Source of the DNA: VGWB01 sp964480945
GTDB taxonomy: Bacteria; Bacteroidota; Ignavibacteria; UBA10030
Assembly: GCA_964480945.1 (NCBI GenBank)
Contig: CAYZRX010000008.1
Coordinates: 1-64,000, forward strand
Direction of reading: 5' to 3'
DNA: 64,000 bases
Shown here: one piece after another, positions 26,482 to 35,815 of the stretch
Position numbering within the stretch: position 1 is the stretch's first letter
Layout of the letters: the number at the start of each line of letters is the position of its first letter
Translations under genes and position numbers: made by a program
Notes under the pieces: generated by a model
Told to the model about the DNA's origin: nothing
What the model saw: the letters and a program-made list of their open reading frames with translations, nothing else
The model's database searches: none

Positions 26482-26528
26482 AGCACAACCTCACTCAACC
26501 GTGTAACAAGGATGATCCATCATATTCC

Positions 26529-27122
26529 TCAGTCAGACTTAATAACCCCCTGTTTCTTAGCATACTCATACAGCTTCGCCTGCAGCAACTTCCTCCCCCG
26601 GTGCAACCGGGACCGTACCGTGCCGATCGGGCACTCGACGAACTCTGCGATCTCCTCATACGTCAGTCCTTCAATGTCGCAGAGAATAACCACGGTGCGG
26701 AAATCATCTGGCAGGCTCTCCAACGCCCTCGTAACCTCATCACCGAGCAAATTACCGAAGAGTTTTTGCTGAAGATCGTTCGGGTCTGTTGACTCAGCCC
26801 GGATGGTATTGTAGAAGTTTTCGATCTCATCGTAGTCAACCTTGTCCGGCTCTTTCGTTTCCTTCCGGTACCGATTGATATACGAATTCTTCATGATGCG
26901 AAAGAGCCATGCGCGTATGTTCGTCCCCTTCTCGTATTTATCCCAAAACCGATAGGCTTTGAGATAAGTCTCCTGCAGCAAATCTTGCGCATCATTTTCG
27001 TTTCCCGTGGTGCGGAGAGCAAAGTTGTAGAGCACATCCATATGAGGCAGGGCTTCTGCCTCAAACTCCGCTTGCTTTTTCCGCGTACCGCGGGATACGA
27101 CTGCTACCAAAGGTAGAACCAT
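26529..27122 (-). CDS. ECF-type RNA polymerase sigma factor (SigR/RpoE-like)
   Basis: A 197-residue sigma-70 family protein. Region 2 is DLLQETYLKAYRFWDKYEKGTN followed by RAWLFRIMKNSYINRYRK (-10 recognition). Region 4 is DDFRTVVILCDIEGLTYEEI followed by IGTVRSRLHRGR (-35 HTH). The GTNIRAWLF pattern is like the SigR group that pairs with redox-sensing ZAS anti-sigmas, which fits the next gene. The N-terminal 15 residues are poorly conserved, so a later start is possible. A promoter-like pair lies about 175 nt upstream. Confidence 0.92.
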   Translation of the reverse strand: MVLPLVAVVSRGTRKKQAEFEAEALPHMDVLYNFALRTTGNENDAQDLLQETYLKAYRFWDKYEKGTNIRAWLFRIMKNSYINRYRKETKEPDKVDYDEIENFYNTIRAESTDPNDLQQKLFGNLLGDEVTRALESLPDDFRTVVILCDIEGLTYEEIAEFVECPIGTVRSRLHRGRKLLQAKLYEYAKKQGVIKSD

Positions 27123-27294
27123 GGGTTGCCTTCAAAGTTCCCAGTCACACGAGCCTCCAACAACTGCCGGGGAAACCATGGCAACCTGCTGTCTGAACAC
27201 CAATCATTCGGTTCGAGTTCCGAGCAGGAAGGGTTCCGGGAGGTTACTTTCTCAAAGGCCGTGAGGTGTAAGTCGGAGGAAAAAATCATTCGTT

Positions 27295-27325
27295 GAAATT
27301 TAACAAAATCCTGCAATCTTAGCAA
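27295..27325 (-). promoter_or_regulatory. Bacteroidota-type promoter for the sigma/anti-sigma operon
   Basis: On the - strand TTG (27323-27325), 20 nt, then TAAATTTC (27295-27302), one base from TAnnTTTG. It would give a leader of about 165 nt. Confidence 0.5.
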
Positions 27326-27350
27326 GCGGGGCGAATCTTGGGAACCATTC

Positions 27351-28553
27351 CTACTTCCTCGATTTCAGAAGATCGATCTCCTCCGTCGAAACCTGCTGGT
27401 CGATTTCTCTGATCAGATCGCTGACCTGAGCATGACGCAGATCGAATTCTTCAAACGACACAAACGTGCTGAGATCCCCGATATCGACCACCTTTCCCAT
27501 TAGCTTCCTCACGCCTGTCTTCGGATCCACCTCTTCGTCGACATTGATGCCGATGTCGACGGTGACGGCCGGTGCACGATCATCGGTCTTCAACATGGTG
27601 TTTCGAAAGATGAGGTCGTACATGTACTTTGTATTGAACGGAAGTTCCTCGTACACGCTCACGTTTGCGTGTTGATATTCTCCTGTCGCAAGAGCATGGA
27701 GCGTCGTCAGCAGACCGACGTAGTTCAGCTTCCGGAGAAACATCTTCTCTGGATCTCCGGGCCACCCTCCTGACTCCACCAGCACGGTGCTCGTCCCCCA
27801 CTTCTGCACATTGTCTCCAAAGGCGCGCGGCTCAAAGGTATCATCGTATTTCGAGACATTCTTTGGAATGAACTTCCGCAAGACCGCGGCAAACGTCGCC
27901 GCAACCTTCATCGCTTCCGATCGAACACGATTCAAGGACCTCGATTCATCGAATGCCGGCGCAAGCAGTGCGATGCCGCTCACCTGTTTCGTGTTCCCCA
28001 CTGTCGTGCGCGGATCCTGGTCGTGAAGATTGAACCCAAACTCCGGCCGATATCGGTCGCACACTTCCTTCAAAACGCGCGCCTCCGGCGTCCTCAATGC
28101 CAAGGCATCGCGGTTCATATCGACCAGCTGCGCCGTCCGGCGCTGGAACCTCTCGGCGCCATCGGGATTCAGCATAGGGACCATCAAGAGCGTTAATTGA
28201 TCCGAGATTGCCGTCGCGACGGGATGATCAGCGGTCTTCACGAAAAAGCTCAGCATATCGAGCAGCGCCATCGTGGCTGTCGACTCATCGCCATGCATCT
28301 GAGACCAGAGCAACACCTTCGTCTTCCCGCGACCGAGCTTCAACAATGAGATCGGTCGTCCCTCTGCCGACTGTCCGATCGGCGTTATCTCAAAGACGTT
28401 CGACGCGCGGAGCGGCTCGAGCCACCGCAACATAGTTGCCTGCGTGAAGCGCCGCGACGAAATTTCTGCGAGCCGATACGTGGTATATGTATCGGACAAT
28501 TCGCGCGCAATCTTCGCCTGTCCTTGCGCGCTCGTGACAGAGCCAGTGCTCAT
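27351..28553 (-). CDS. M14 family zinc carboxypeptidase-like protein
   Basis: A 400-residue protein with an M14 carboxypeptidase domain. The zinc motif is SQMHGDEST (HxxE), then PMLNPDGAERFQR, NRDAL, NLHDQD (third ligand His) and the general-base Glu in VLVESGGW. No signal peptide is present, and an in-frame stop lies four codons ahead of the ATG, so the enzyme appears cytoplasmic, which is unusual for M14. The C-terminal 110 residues are a separate domain. The substrate is unknown; peptidoglycan peptides or N-acyl amino acids are possibilities. Confidence 0.85.
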   Translation of the reverse strand: MSTGSVTSAQGQAKIARELSDTYTTYRLAEISSRRFTQATMLRWLEPLRASNVFEITPIGQSAEGRPISLLKLGRGKTKVLLWSQMHGDESTATMALLDMLSFFVKTADHPVATAISDQLTLLMVPMLNPDGAERFQRRTAQLVDMNRDALALRTPEARVLKEVCDRYRPEFGFNLHDQDPRTTVGNTKQVSGIALLAPAFDESRSLNRVRSEAMKVAATFAAVLRKFIPKNVSKYDDTFEPRAFGDNVQKWGTSTVLVESGGWPGDPEKMFLRKLNYVGLLTTLHALATGEYQHANVSVYEELPFNTKYMYDLIFRNTMLKTDDRAPAVTVDIGINVDEEVDPKTGVRKLMGKVVDIGDLSTFVSFEEFDLRHAQVSDLIREIDQQVSTEEIDLLKSRK

Positions 28554-28713
28554 GAAGGAAACCTACCCAGGAGTGTTGAGGGACGCACGCGCGCTTGGAG
28601 TTGTCGTTGTTCCATGATGGCCCTGCTGCAGCCATCCGGCTTGCTAGAAACTCTGCCAAGATAAGGGAATTTTCACTTACTCGCATGGGGCGCCGGGTGC
28701 CCATAGAAAGCAA

Positions 28714-28740
28714 GGAGGTCGGACGTTTCGTCCGACCTCC
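28714..28740 (-). terminator. Strong hairpin after the surface-antigen gene
   Basis: A perfect 12-bp stem GGAGGTCGGACG/CGTCCGACCTCC with a 3-nt loop, followed on the - strand by TTGCTTTCT. It lies 54 nt past the stop of the barrel gene at 28794. Confidence 0.7.
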
Positions 28741-28793
28741 CATAGTTTGATCGTCTGCTCGTCGTGCGCCCTGCAAGGAGCGTCTTGTATACC

Positions 28794-30482
28794 TCAGAAC
28801 GGTCTCGCGAATCGGAAGATGAAGCGAGCCGGCTCGCTTCGATCGGTCCGCCACACGAACGCCAGCCTGAATGAGCCGCTCCGCGTCGCCACACCCACAC
28901 CGACATCGTGTTTGAATTCGGAAAACTTGACGTCGCTGAATCCCTGACTCCACGTATCGCTCGGCGCGGCCGTTCGCATGAGGCCTGCGTCGGTGAGAAC
29001 CAAGAAGTTAATATCACGCAAGAGCCCGCTTGGCCAGAAGTCGAGATCACCCAGAAAATCACTACTGATGATATACTCTGCATTGAGCAGAATCATCCTG
29101 GTTCCAACCTCAGACTTGAATGGATAGCCATTGAGCGTGCTGAGGCCGCCAATTTCGAATGTCTTCTGGAGTGGGACGGTTCCCTCTGTGGTCCCGACAC
29201 GAAGACGCAGGTTGACGTTGTCGTAACGCGCCAGGGGCTGGTACCGGCGAATATCGGCAACGTACTGGTTGAATCCGAAATCACTGCCGAAATTTCTGTC
29301 CGCAAACTCACCCGTCACAAAGATGCTCCACCCCTCCGGGCCATAGATGGTTTTCGTTACGGTGCTCAGCCCGGCCGAAGCCAGGATGCTCCGCATTTCC
29401 CCCTCATCGATTTCAGGATTGGCCCGGAACCTCTTGTCGCCGCCGAAGATCGACCATTCGGTCCGGTTCTCCATAGACCGATACCGGTCAGCCAGGTACT
29501 CTACTTTTACCTGACCTGTGAGAAAATCCTGCTGTACCGCGTAGTCCGCGCTGATACCGTATCCCATCCGGCGGAAGTAGTCACGGTAGTCCTCGTGAAT
29601 CAAGATGGCGGCAGCCGTGTTTTCCCCCACGCCGATGATCCAGCGATCCTTGCTGTCCGTCAGATTGTGGCCTTCCACCCCGATTTCAAACAACTGACCT
29701 TCGTCGAAGGCAAACTGACGGCTGATGCCGAGATTCCCCCTCCAACCGCGCGACTTGAATCCGTACCCGAACGATCCGTAGGCGGCGTATGATCTCCTCG
29801 CGTCCCAATAGTACTTTTTGTCGGATCCCACGCCGAGGAACAGGCCTTCTACCCTGTTGTAGCGGAAGATAAAATTGTCGAGATCGGTCGTCTCACGCAC
29901 CCAGCTCGCGTTCAACCTCGTCGACGACCTGGTGAATTTTCTCTCGGTCTCGCGGTAGGCTTTCTCGGTCGAGCTCGTCTTGTCAATGTACCCGTCGATT
30001 CTCGCCGATTCATCCTTCATGACCTCGCCGTTGATGACCTTTGCGTTTCCGGTGATATGACCGTCATCTTTCAAGTAGAGGTCCCCGCCGACAACCAGAA
30101 CGTCACCGTCGACCTCGCCGTACACCGTCAGATCCCCCGCTTTGACCACGACGTTCGAGCGAATCGTATCTTGCTCGTCGATGACGGTGCTTCCTTCATA
30201 GGTCAGGTTGTCATCTTCACGAACCGGCGCCGCCGAGCGGACTTTCTTTGTCCGCTTGGGAGGGATGGTATCGCCGACGAGAATGTACTCGTCGTTCCGA
30301 GCACCCCTCAACCCCTTCGTAATGCTCTCGATGAAATTCTCGACAGCCGTGCTGATCCGTTCGCCGAGCTCCTCACGGTTGTCCCGGTCTGAGTTTCCCT
30401 GCTGCTTCGATTGCGCGCCGACGGTCGAGGTAAAGAAGAGGATGCTCGATACCAGGAAGATCGTGTTCATGATTGATTTCAT
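28794..30482 (-). CDS. Outer-membrane beta-barrel with bactofilin-like N-terminal region
   Basis: A 562-residue protein with a Sec signal (about 1-24, ending TVGAQ). Residues about 85-140 repeat short strands with Asp/Gly turns (VVVKAGDLTVYGEVDGDVLVVGG and on), much like polymer-forming bactofilin folds. From about 180 to the end, alternating strands resemble an Omp85/D15 surface-antigen barrel: late segments include FEIGGLSTLNGYPFKSEVG, and the last residues end in FRFARPF with a terminal Phe. AGGTGG precedes the ATG at 30482. Role unknown; it lacks clear POTRA repeats. Confidence 0.75.
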   Translation of the reverse strand: MKSIMNTIFLVSSILFFTSTVGAQSKQQGNSDRDNREELGERISTAVENFIESITKGLRGARNDEYILVGDTIPPKRTKKVRSAAPVREDDNLTYEGSTVIDEQDTIRSNVVVKAGDLTVYGEVDGDVLVVGGDLYLKDDGHITGNAKVINGEVMKDESARIDGYIDKTSSTEKAYRETERKFTRSSTRLNASWVRETTDLDNFIFRYNRVEGLFLGVGSDKKYYWDARRSYAAYGSFGYGFKSRGWRGNLGISRQFAFDEGQLFEIGVEGHNLTDSKDRWIIGVGENTAAAILIHEDYRDYFRRMGYGISADYAVQQDFLTGQVKVEYLADRYRSMENRTEWSIFGGDKRFRANPEIDEGEMRSILASAGLSTVTKTIYGPEGWSIFVTGEFADRNFGSDFGFNQYVADIRRYQPLARYDNVNLRLRVGTTEGTVPLQKTFEIGGLSTLNGYPFKSEVGTRMILLNAEYIISSDFLGDLDFWPSGLLRDINFLVLTDAGLMRTAAPSDTWSQGFSDVKFSEFKHDVGVGVATRSGSFRLAFVWRTDRSEPARFIFRFARPF

Positions 30483-30512
30483 AAGGCCACCTTTGGTATA
30501 GACTTTGCCTCT

Positions 30513-30520
30513 CAAAACTA
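30513..30520 (-). promoter_or_regulatory. Possible -7 element of the barrel gene
   Basis: TAGTTTTG on the - strand matches TAnnTTTG fully and lies 30 nt ahead of the ATG. No TTG is found at the expected -33 distance. Confidence 0.3.
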
Positions 30521-30653
30521 CGCTGATTCCGGGGAGAAAGTTTCGGCCTCAATATGGTCATTTTCAGCCTGTCGGTGGGATTGACATCCTATAATTTCCA
30601 AACATTGAGAATTTTCTTATATTGGCCTCGAGCTTGAAATCCTGAGGGTATCT

Positions 30654-31364
30654 ATGCGCTTAGCAATCAACATCGATCACATTGCCACACTCCGAAACGC
30701 CCGCGGCGGATCGGAGCCGGATCCTGTCGAGGCAGCTGGGGTTTGCGAAGCCGCGGGTGCACTCGGTATCGTCTGTCATTTGCGGGAGGATCGCCGCCAC
30801 ATCCGCGATGCCGATGTGCACCTCCTGCGAAAGACGATCAAGACGAAGCTCGATCTCGAGATGGCCGCAACCGACGAAATCATCAAGATCGCGATCGAGG
30901 TGAAACCGGCCTTCGTCACACTGGTTCCCGAGCGGCGCCGGGAGCTGACGACGGAGGACGGACTGGATGTGAAGGCAAACAAAGCTCACCTTGAGGAGAC
31001 GATTGGGACGTTTCATCGGCACGGCATCAAGGTCAGTCTCTTCATTAATCCGGTTCAGGAACAGATCGAGCTCTCGAAATCGATCGGCTCCGATATGATT
31101 GAGATTCACACCGGGGAGTATGCCGAGGCGCGCGACGAACAGGAACGTCAGAACCAACTCGCGCGCGTTCAGCACGCGGCCCGAAGCGCCAAGTCGCTCG
31201 GCCTGGACGTCCACGCCGGTCACGGGCTCAACTATGGGAACGTCACTCCGATCGCCGCAATCCAGGAGATCGACGAATTGAGCATCGGTTACGCCATCGT
31301 TGCGCGCGCGATGTTCGTCGGCTTGGATCAGGCGGTACGAGAAATGCTCCGCCTCGTCCACTAA
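30654..31364 (+). CDS. pdxJ: Pyridoxine 5'-phosphate synthase
   Basis: A 236-residue TIM-barrel enzyme that condenses 1-deoxyxylulose 5-phosphate with 3-amino-2-oxopropyl phosphate in vitamin B6 synthesis. Motifs: LAINIDHIATLRNARGG at the start, ICHLREDRRHIRDADV-type loop, KPAFVTLVPERR, SLFINP, IEIHTGEYA and the C-terminal VHAGHGLNYGNV. The length is normal. It is divergent from the barrel gene, and the sppA-like gene follows 46 nt later. Other B6 genes are not in the window. Confidence 0.97.
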   Translation: MRLAINIDHIATLRNARGGSEPDPVEAAGVCEAAGALGIVCHLREDRRHIRDADVHLLRKTIKTKLDLEMAATDEIIKIAIEVKPAFVTLVPERRRELTTEDGLDVKANKAHLEETIGTFHRHGIKVSLFINPVQEQIELSKSIGSDMIEIHTGEYAEARDEQERQNQLARVQHAARSAKSLGLDVHAGHGLNYGNVTPIAAIQEIDELSIGYAIVARAMFVGLDQAVREMLRLVH

Positions 31365-31410
31365 TTTCTCTGAAGCACATCGGGAAGCGAATGATCCCGG
31401 GGAGGTACTC

Positions 31411-33831
31411 ATGCGACCGTTATCGGCTATCTTCTTCAGTCTCCTCATCCCCTCGCTGGTCCTGGGCCAGGGGAAATATCCGTCATATTATCAGCAGAGC
31501 GATTTTCTTCTAACGTCACCTGGGGCGATGACGTTCGGCCTTTACGGCTTCGACAACCCGGCGCTCCCTTCGCTGCTCCGTGAACCCGACTTCGCGTTCC
31601 TCTGGACGGATCAAACCGGCAGATGGAATGATTTCAACCACTGGGGATTTTTCGCTGCAGCACCGCATGTCGGATTCGGCCTCATCCATCAGAAAATCGG
31701 CTCCCTCTACGTCACCGACTATCGCCTTTCGCTCGCGTCGGGTAACAGGACCGTGAGCTTCGGCATTGGCTATGGCTGGTCAACCGGGTACACGCGCACG
31801 TTCAATCGGTCGAGCCTCGTTACAGTCGGAAGTTTGTTTCGACCGGGTTTCTTTCTCTCATTGGGGCTTGTCGGCACGTTCGGCATGCAGAGCACCACCA
31901 CCAACGAGGGCATGGTCGACCTTGCCATTCGACCCTTCAGGAGCGAGCTGCTCACGCTCTTCAGCGACTACGCTTTGCAGAGCCGACAAAGCCTTGCCGA
32001 TGGCCATTGGAGCGCCGGGGCCGCACTCGAGGCTCTGCCCGGAATCCGGATCACAGGGCGCTATTTCGATTCGAAAGGGTTCGCCCTCGGCGTCCAGTTC
32101 AGCCTGGGCCGCGTCGGCCTGACAACACAGGCTCATTATGACGAGAATCGACAGTATGGCTACAATACCTACGGAATCCGGCTCGGTGCGTTCGACCGGA
32201 CGCTGTTGAAAGGGCACGGGACCAGTTATCTCGATCTGAGCTTGCTCGGGCCCCTCAAGTACCAGCGATATCAGCTTTTCGACAGGTCGAACACGCTCGA
32301 AGGGCTCCTCGAAACCATCGACGCAGCCAAAGAGGATCCGGCCGTTGCCGGGATTTCCATCAACACCTCCGGCATGACCGCGGACAAAGAGCTTCTCTGG
32401 GAGATACGGGAAAAGCTGAGGGACTTCAAATCGACCGGGAAGCATGTAGTGATATTCATCGACCGCGTCGGGATGAATGAATATCACTTCGCCTCTGTCG
32501 CGGACAGGATCGTGATGGACACGCAGGGGATGATCCAAATCGGCGGGTTTGTCATGGGTCGCACGTACCTCAAAGGGACGCTCGAGAAGGTTGGGATCGG
32601 GTACGATGAGTGGCGCTTCCTGAAGTACAAATCCGCTTACGAGAATCTCTCCCGCGACAACATGTCCGACGCCGACCGGGAACAGCGGCAGAAGCTTGTC
32701 GACGATTCCTACAGGCTCGCCAAAGCGGATATCTGCACGGGTCGAGGCTTTACTCCGCAGCAGTTTGACAACATGATCAACGACGAGGTTGTCTATCTCC
32801 CGCAGGACGCTCTCGCGAAGGGCTTGGTCGACACTCTGGGGAGGTGGGAGACCGTCAAAGATATCATCGGGAACCTAGAGGGTGGGGAAAAGAGATTCGT
32901 CGGCGCCGGATCGCTGGAGAAATTTATCCAGCCGACCGATAACCGCTGGAGCGAGCCTCCGAAGATCGCCGTTGTCTACGCGCTGGGTGCCTGCGCCATG
33001 GATCAGGGCACTACAGCCCGGAAACTGGTTCGCGACGTCCAGGCCGTCGTCGACGATCCGAATGTGAAAGCCATCGTGCTGCGCGTCGACTCCCCCGGCG
33101 GAGATGCGATGGCGTCCGATTACATAGCGGAAGCGTTGAAGAAAGCCAAAGGAAAGAAACCGGTCATTGTTTCGCAGGGGGCCGTTGCAGGCTCAGGCGG
33201 GTACTGGCTCTCGATGTACGGCGATACGATCGTCGCCGCACCCACGACGATCACCGGCTCCATTGGCGTCATCGGCGGGTGGGTCTACAACAAGGGAATA
33301 AAGGAAAAGTTGGGGATGTCCACCGACTATGTCAAGATAGGCGAGCACGCCGATCTGGGATTCGGCTTCACTCTGCCTTTCATCGGCCTGGGCTTACCCG
33401 ACCGTGACCTGACCGAGCCCGAGCGGTCAAGAATGGAATACACCATCAAGACGATGTATAATGAGTTCGTTCGCAAGGTGGCCGATGGACGGAAAAAAAA
33501 CCCGGATCAAATTGAGGCCATTGCCCAGGGCCGGGTTTGGTCGGGGTACGACGGGTTGAAGAACGGCCTGGTGGATGTCCTCGGCGGTCTCGAGACAGCA
33601 GTCGACATCGCCAAAGAGAAGGCCGGTATCCCTCGAATGCAGGAGGTAACGATCCTCGAGCTCCCGAAAACGGGATTGATCGATTTCAGCCGGTTTATCC
33701 CCCGGTTCTTCGGGCTCGAAATCAAGGAAAAGGATGCGGTTCTGGCACATCTGCAATTCGTCTTGGCACACAACGGTCAACCGATGCCCATTTTACCTCT
33801 TGAAGACATCGATTTCTCGCGTCTCTACTGA
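31411..33831 (+). CDS. Signal peptide peptidase SppA-like S49 protease with N-terminal barrel-like region
   Basis: An 806-residue protein with a signal peptide (about 1-20, ending LVLGQ). Residues about 40-280 are rich in alternating beta strands and aromatic girdle residues, unlike SppA. Residues about 290-800 hold two S49 units as in the long SppA. The Ser/Lys dyad is K407 (FLKYKSAYE) and S595 (GAVAGSGGYW), 188 apart, close to the spacing of the E. coli enzyme. GGGGAGGTACTC precedes the ATG. The fusion suggests attachment at or near the outer membrane rather than the inner one. Confidence 0.88.
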   Translation: MRPLSAIFFSLLIPSLVLGQGKYPSYYQQSDFLLTSPGAMTFGLYGFDNPALPSLLREPDFAFLWTDQTGRWNDFNHWGFFAAAPHVGFGLIHQKIGSLYVTDYRLSLASGNRTVSFGIGYGWSTGYTRTFNRSSLVTVGSLFRPGFFLSLGLVGTFGMQSTTTNEGMVDLAIRPFRSELLTLFSDYALQSRQSLADGHWSAGAALEALPGIRITGRYFDSKGFALGVQFSLGRVGLTTQAHYDENRQYGYNTYGIRLGAFDRTLLKGHGTSYLDLSLLGPLKYQRYQLFDRSNTLEGLLETIDAAKEDPAVAGISINTSGMTADKELLWEIREKLRDFKSTGKHVVIFIDRVGMNEYHFASVADRIVMDTQGMIQIGGFVMGRTYLKGTLEKVGIGYDEWRFLKYKSAYENLSRDNMSDADREQRQKLVDDSYRLAKADICTGRGFTPQQFDNMINDEVVYLPQDALAKGLVDTLGRWETVKDIIGNLEGGEKRFVGAGSLEKFIQPTDNRWSEPPKIAVVYALGACAMDQGTTARKLVRDVQAVVDDPNVKAIVLRVDSPGGDAMASDYIAEALKKAKGKKPVIVSQGAVAGSGGYWLSMYGDTIVAAPTTITGSIGVIGGWVYNKGIKEKLGMSTDYVKIGEHADLGFGFTLPFIGLGLPDRDLTEPERSRMEYTIKTMYNEFVRKVADGRKKNPDQIEAIAQGRVWSGYDGLKNGLVDVLGGLETAVDIAKEKAGIPRMQEVTILELPKTGLIDFSRFIPRFFGLEIKEKDAVLAHLQFVLAHNGQPMPILPLEDIDFSRLY

Positions 33832-33874
33832 CGCCACTTTTACGGCATTCTGCCTGACAAGGGAGGATTTCACA

Positions 33875-35335
33875 ATGACGAACGCACGCACTCTATTCAT
33901 TTTCCTCTTCCTTTTCCCCCTCGCGGCGCTTTCCCAGGTTGGGTTCCCGCCGTTCACCAACGACTTTCCCCCGGAAGAGTTCGCTCAGCGGCGCGGCGGG
34001 GTTTATGATGCCATCGGGATCGGCGCCGTCGCACTCGTGCAGGGCGCGCCGAGCCCCACCGCCTACGTCCGGTTCCGACAATCCAATGAATTCTATTATC
34101 TCTGCGGCATCGAGGTCCCCCACGCGTACCTTCTCCTCGACGGTACCCAGAGGCGCGCCGCCCTGTACCTCCCCCATCGAAACCAAGGTCGAGAGCGAAG
34201 CGAGGGCAAGCTACTCTCCGCTGAGGATGAGGCGCTCATCAATCAGCTTTCCGGCATCGACGCGGTTTACGGCCTTGATCTTCTCGCTGAACACCTCGGC
34301 CGCCTCGCAAGAAACAGCTCCGTGAAAAGCCTGTATACGCCGTTCAGTCCGGCCGAGGGCTTCGCGACCAGCCGAGACCTCGCCGTGCGCTCCAACAATG
34401 ACGTGATGGCCGATCCCTTCGACGGGCAGGCCTCCCGGGAAGATCGGCTTGTACAGCTTCTTCACTTGCGATTTCCGCAGTTTGAAGTACGTGACCTCTC
34501 TCCGATACTGGACAACCTGCGGTTGATCAAGAGCCCGCGCGAGATCGCGTTGATCAAGAAGGCGACGATCCTCTCCGGCCTGGCATTGATGGAATGTATG
34601 CGCTCGACGAAGCCGGGTATCATGGAGTACGAGCTCGACGCAGCGGCAAAATACATCTACTATCGACACGGCGCACAGGGAGAAGCCTATTTCTCCATCG
34701 TCGCAAGCGGCCCGAACGCTCTCCTCGGGCACTACCACGCAGGCAAGCGACGGATGGAGGACGGGGACCTTGTGCTGATGGATTTCGCTCCCGACTTCGG
34801 CTACTATATGAGCGACCTAACGCGCACGTGGCCCGTAAACGGGAAGTTCAGCGCTTCACAGCGTGAACTGTTCGTGTTCTACACCAGCTGCTACCGCGCG
34901 ATCCTCAAGGCAATCCGGCCCGGTGCGACCGCTCAGGCCATTCTGCAGGATGCGGTGAAAGAAATGGATGGAATTCTGACCGGAACGAAGTTCTCCAAGC
35001 CGTCTTACGAGAAAGCCGCGAACTCCTTCGTCAGCGGTTTTCGAGCATCGGCGAGAAACCCGCGGGCCAGGTTAGGCCATTGGGTCGGCATGGCCACCCA
35101 CGATGACGGGGAGGACAGCGGACCACTTCGGGCCGGCATGGTCTTCACCATAGAACCCGCGTTCAGCATTCCGGAGGAGCAAATCAACATCCGATTCGAG
35201 GACCTCATCGTGATTGGAGAGAGACGCGCCGAGATCCTCTCCGATTTTGTGCCCCTGGACGTCGATAGCATCGAGAAACTCATGCGCGAGCCTGGCTTGC
35301 TCCAACGCTATCCGCGCTCAGAGATGATGAAGTAA
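33875..35335 (+). CDS. Exported Xaa-Pro aminopeptidase (M24B)
   Basis: A 486-residue aminopeptidase P family enzyme with a signal peptide (about 1-21, ending ALSQ). The N-terminal creatinase-like domain (FRQSNEFYYLCGIEVPHAYLLLD) is followed by the pita-bread domain with the metal ligands in order: MDFAPDFG (Asp), YMSDLTRTW (Asp), GHWVGMATHDDG (His), FTIEPAF (Glu) and IRFEDLI (Glu). It removes an N-terminal residue before proline, likely in the periplasm. The ribosome site GGGAGGATTT is good. It follows the sppA-like gene by 43 nt. Confidence 0.92.
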   Translation: MTNARTLFIFLFLFPLAALSQVGFPPFTNDFPPEEFAQRRGGVYDAIGIGAVALVQGAPSPTAYVRFRQSNEFYYLCGIEVPHAYLLLDGTQRRAALYLPHRNQGRERSEGKLLSAEDEALINQLSGIDAVYGLDLLAEHLGRLARNSSVKSLYTPFSPAEGFATSRDLAVRSNNDVMADPFDGQASREDRLVQLLHLRFPQFEVRDLSPILDNLRLIKSPREIALIKKATILSGLALMECMRSTKPGIMEYELDAAAKYIYYRHGAQGEAYFSIVASGPNALLGHYHAGKRRMEDGDLVLMDFAPDFGYYMSDLTRTWPVNGKFSASQRELFVFYTSCYRAILKAIRPGATAQAILQDAVKEMDGILTGTKFSKPSYEKAANSFVSGFRASARNPRARLGHWVGMATHDDGEDSGPLRAGMVFTIEPAFSIPEEQINIRFEDLIVIGERRAEILSDFVPLDVDSIEKLMREPGLLQRYPRSEMMK

Positions 35336-35466
35336 CCAAGCGTCAGAAAGTTCTGCAACACAGAAGCGTCGCCCTATATGTGATCGCTCGTATCGTTCGT
35401 TTTGCTGCGGTGAGACGCAGCCACGATTTCTACCGCCACTGAACAGGGGGGTCTCAGGGAGAAGTA

Positions 35467-35670
35467 TCACCCCGCCAGCAAGATCGCTTTTCCACCCCTT
35501 TCCCGTCCGGCATCGCCGATTCTCAGAATGATCAGCCGAAGGGCTCGCCTTCGCTGAAGGGCATATCCCCGCAGTCCGGCCAAACGATTCGGTGTGTTCC
35601 AGGCGCCTGTCGCAAATTGAAACATCGTCTCAGTTTGTTTCAGATACAGGCCGGTGATCTGGCTTGCCAA
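35467..35670 (-). CDS. Doubtful small ORF or gene remnant
   Basis: A frame of 67 codons from a TTG. The same reading frame stays open upstream to about 35770 without an ATG or GTG. The translation has an amphipathic, protein-like helix (ELASQITGLYLKQTETMFQF) and then a basic C-terminus. There is no ribosome site and no recognised family. It could be a decayed gene or chance. Confidence 0.2.
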   Translation of the reverse strand: MASQITGLYLKQTETMFQFATGAWNTPNRLAGLRGYALQRRRALRLIILRIGDAGRERGGKAILLAG

Positions 35671-35731
35671 TTCTGAGAAAGCGAGTATTTGCGGCCTGAA
35701 ATCAATGAAACTCTGAGGTGGTACGTCCTTT

Positions 35732-35750
35732 GAACTACCCCCGGTAGTTC
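35732..35750. promoter_or_regulatory. Palindrome upstream of cassette 1
   Basis: GAACTACC, CCC, GGTAGTTC: a perfect 8-bp inverted repeat with 3-nt spacer, 66 nt ahead of the first pilin-like gene. It could be an operator or a small hairpin. It is absent upstream of cassette 2. Confidence 0.35.
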
Positions 35751-35815
35751 TCTTCCATTTTCTTGCGGTCTCACCTCGTCAAAGATGAACGAGTGAAAGG
35801 AGAGAGGGTAGCTCT

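Larger units (their letters stand above)
35336..35815. other. Intergenic region before the first pilin-like cassette
   Basis: 480 nt. It contains a doubtful short frame on the - strand (35467-35670) and a perfect palindrome at 35732-35750. No clear promoter pair was found. Confidence 0.4.

Noticed and set aside
27200..27240. GGTTCGAGTTCC as a tRNA T-arm
   Set aside because: No matching acceptor or anticodon arms around it.
30590..30595. TATAAT upstream of pdxJ as a -10
   Set aside because: The adjacent TTGACA is only 3 nt away and no -35 or -33 lies at a usable distance.
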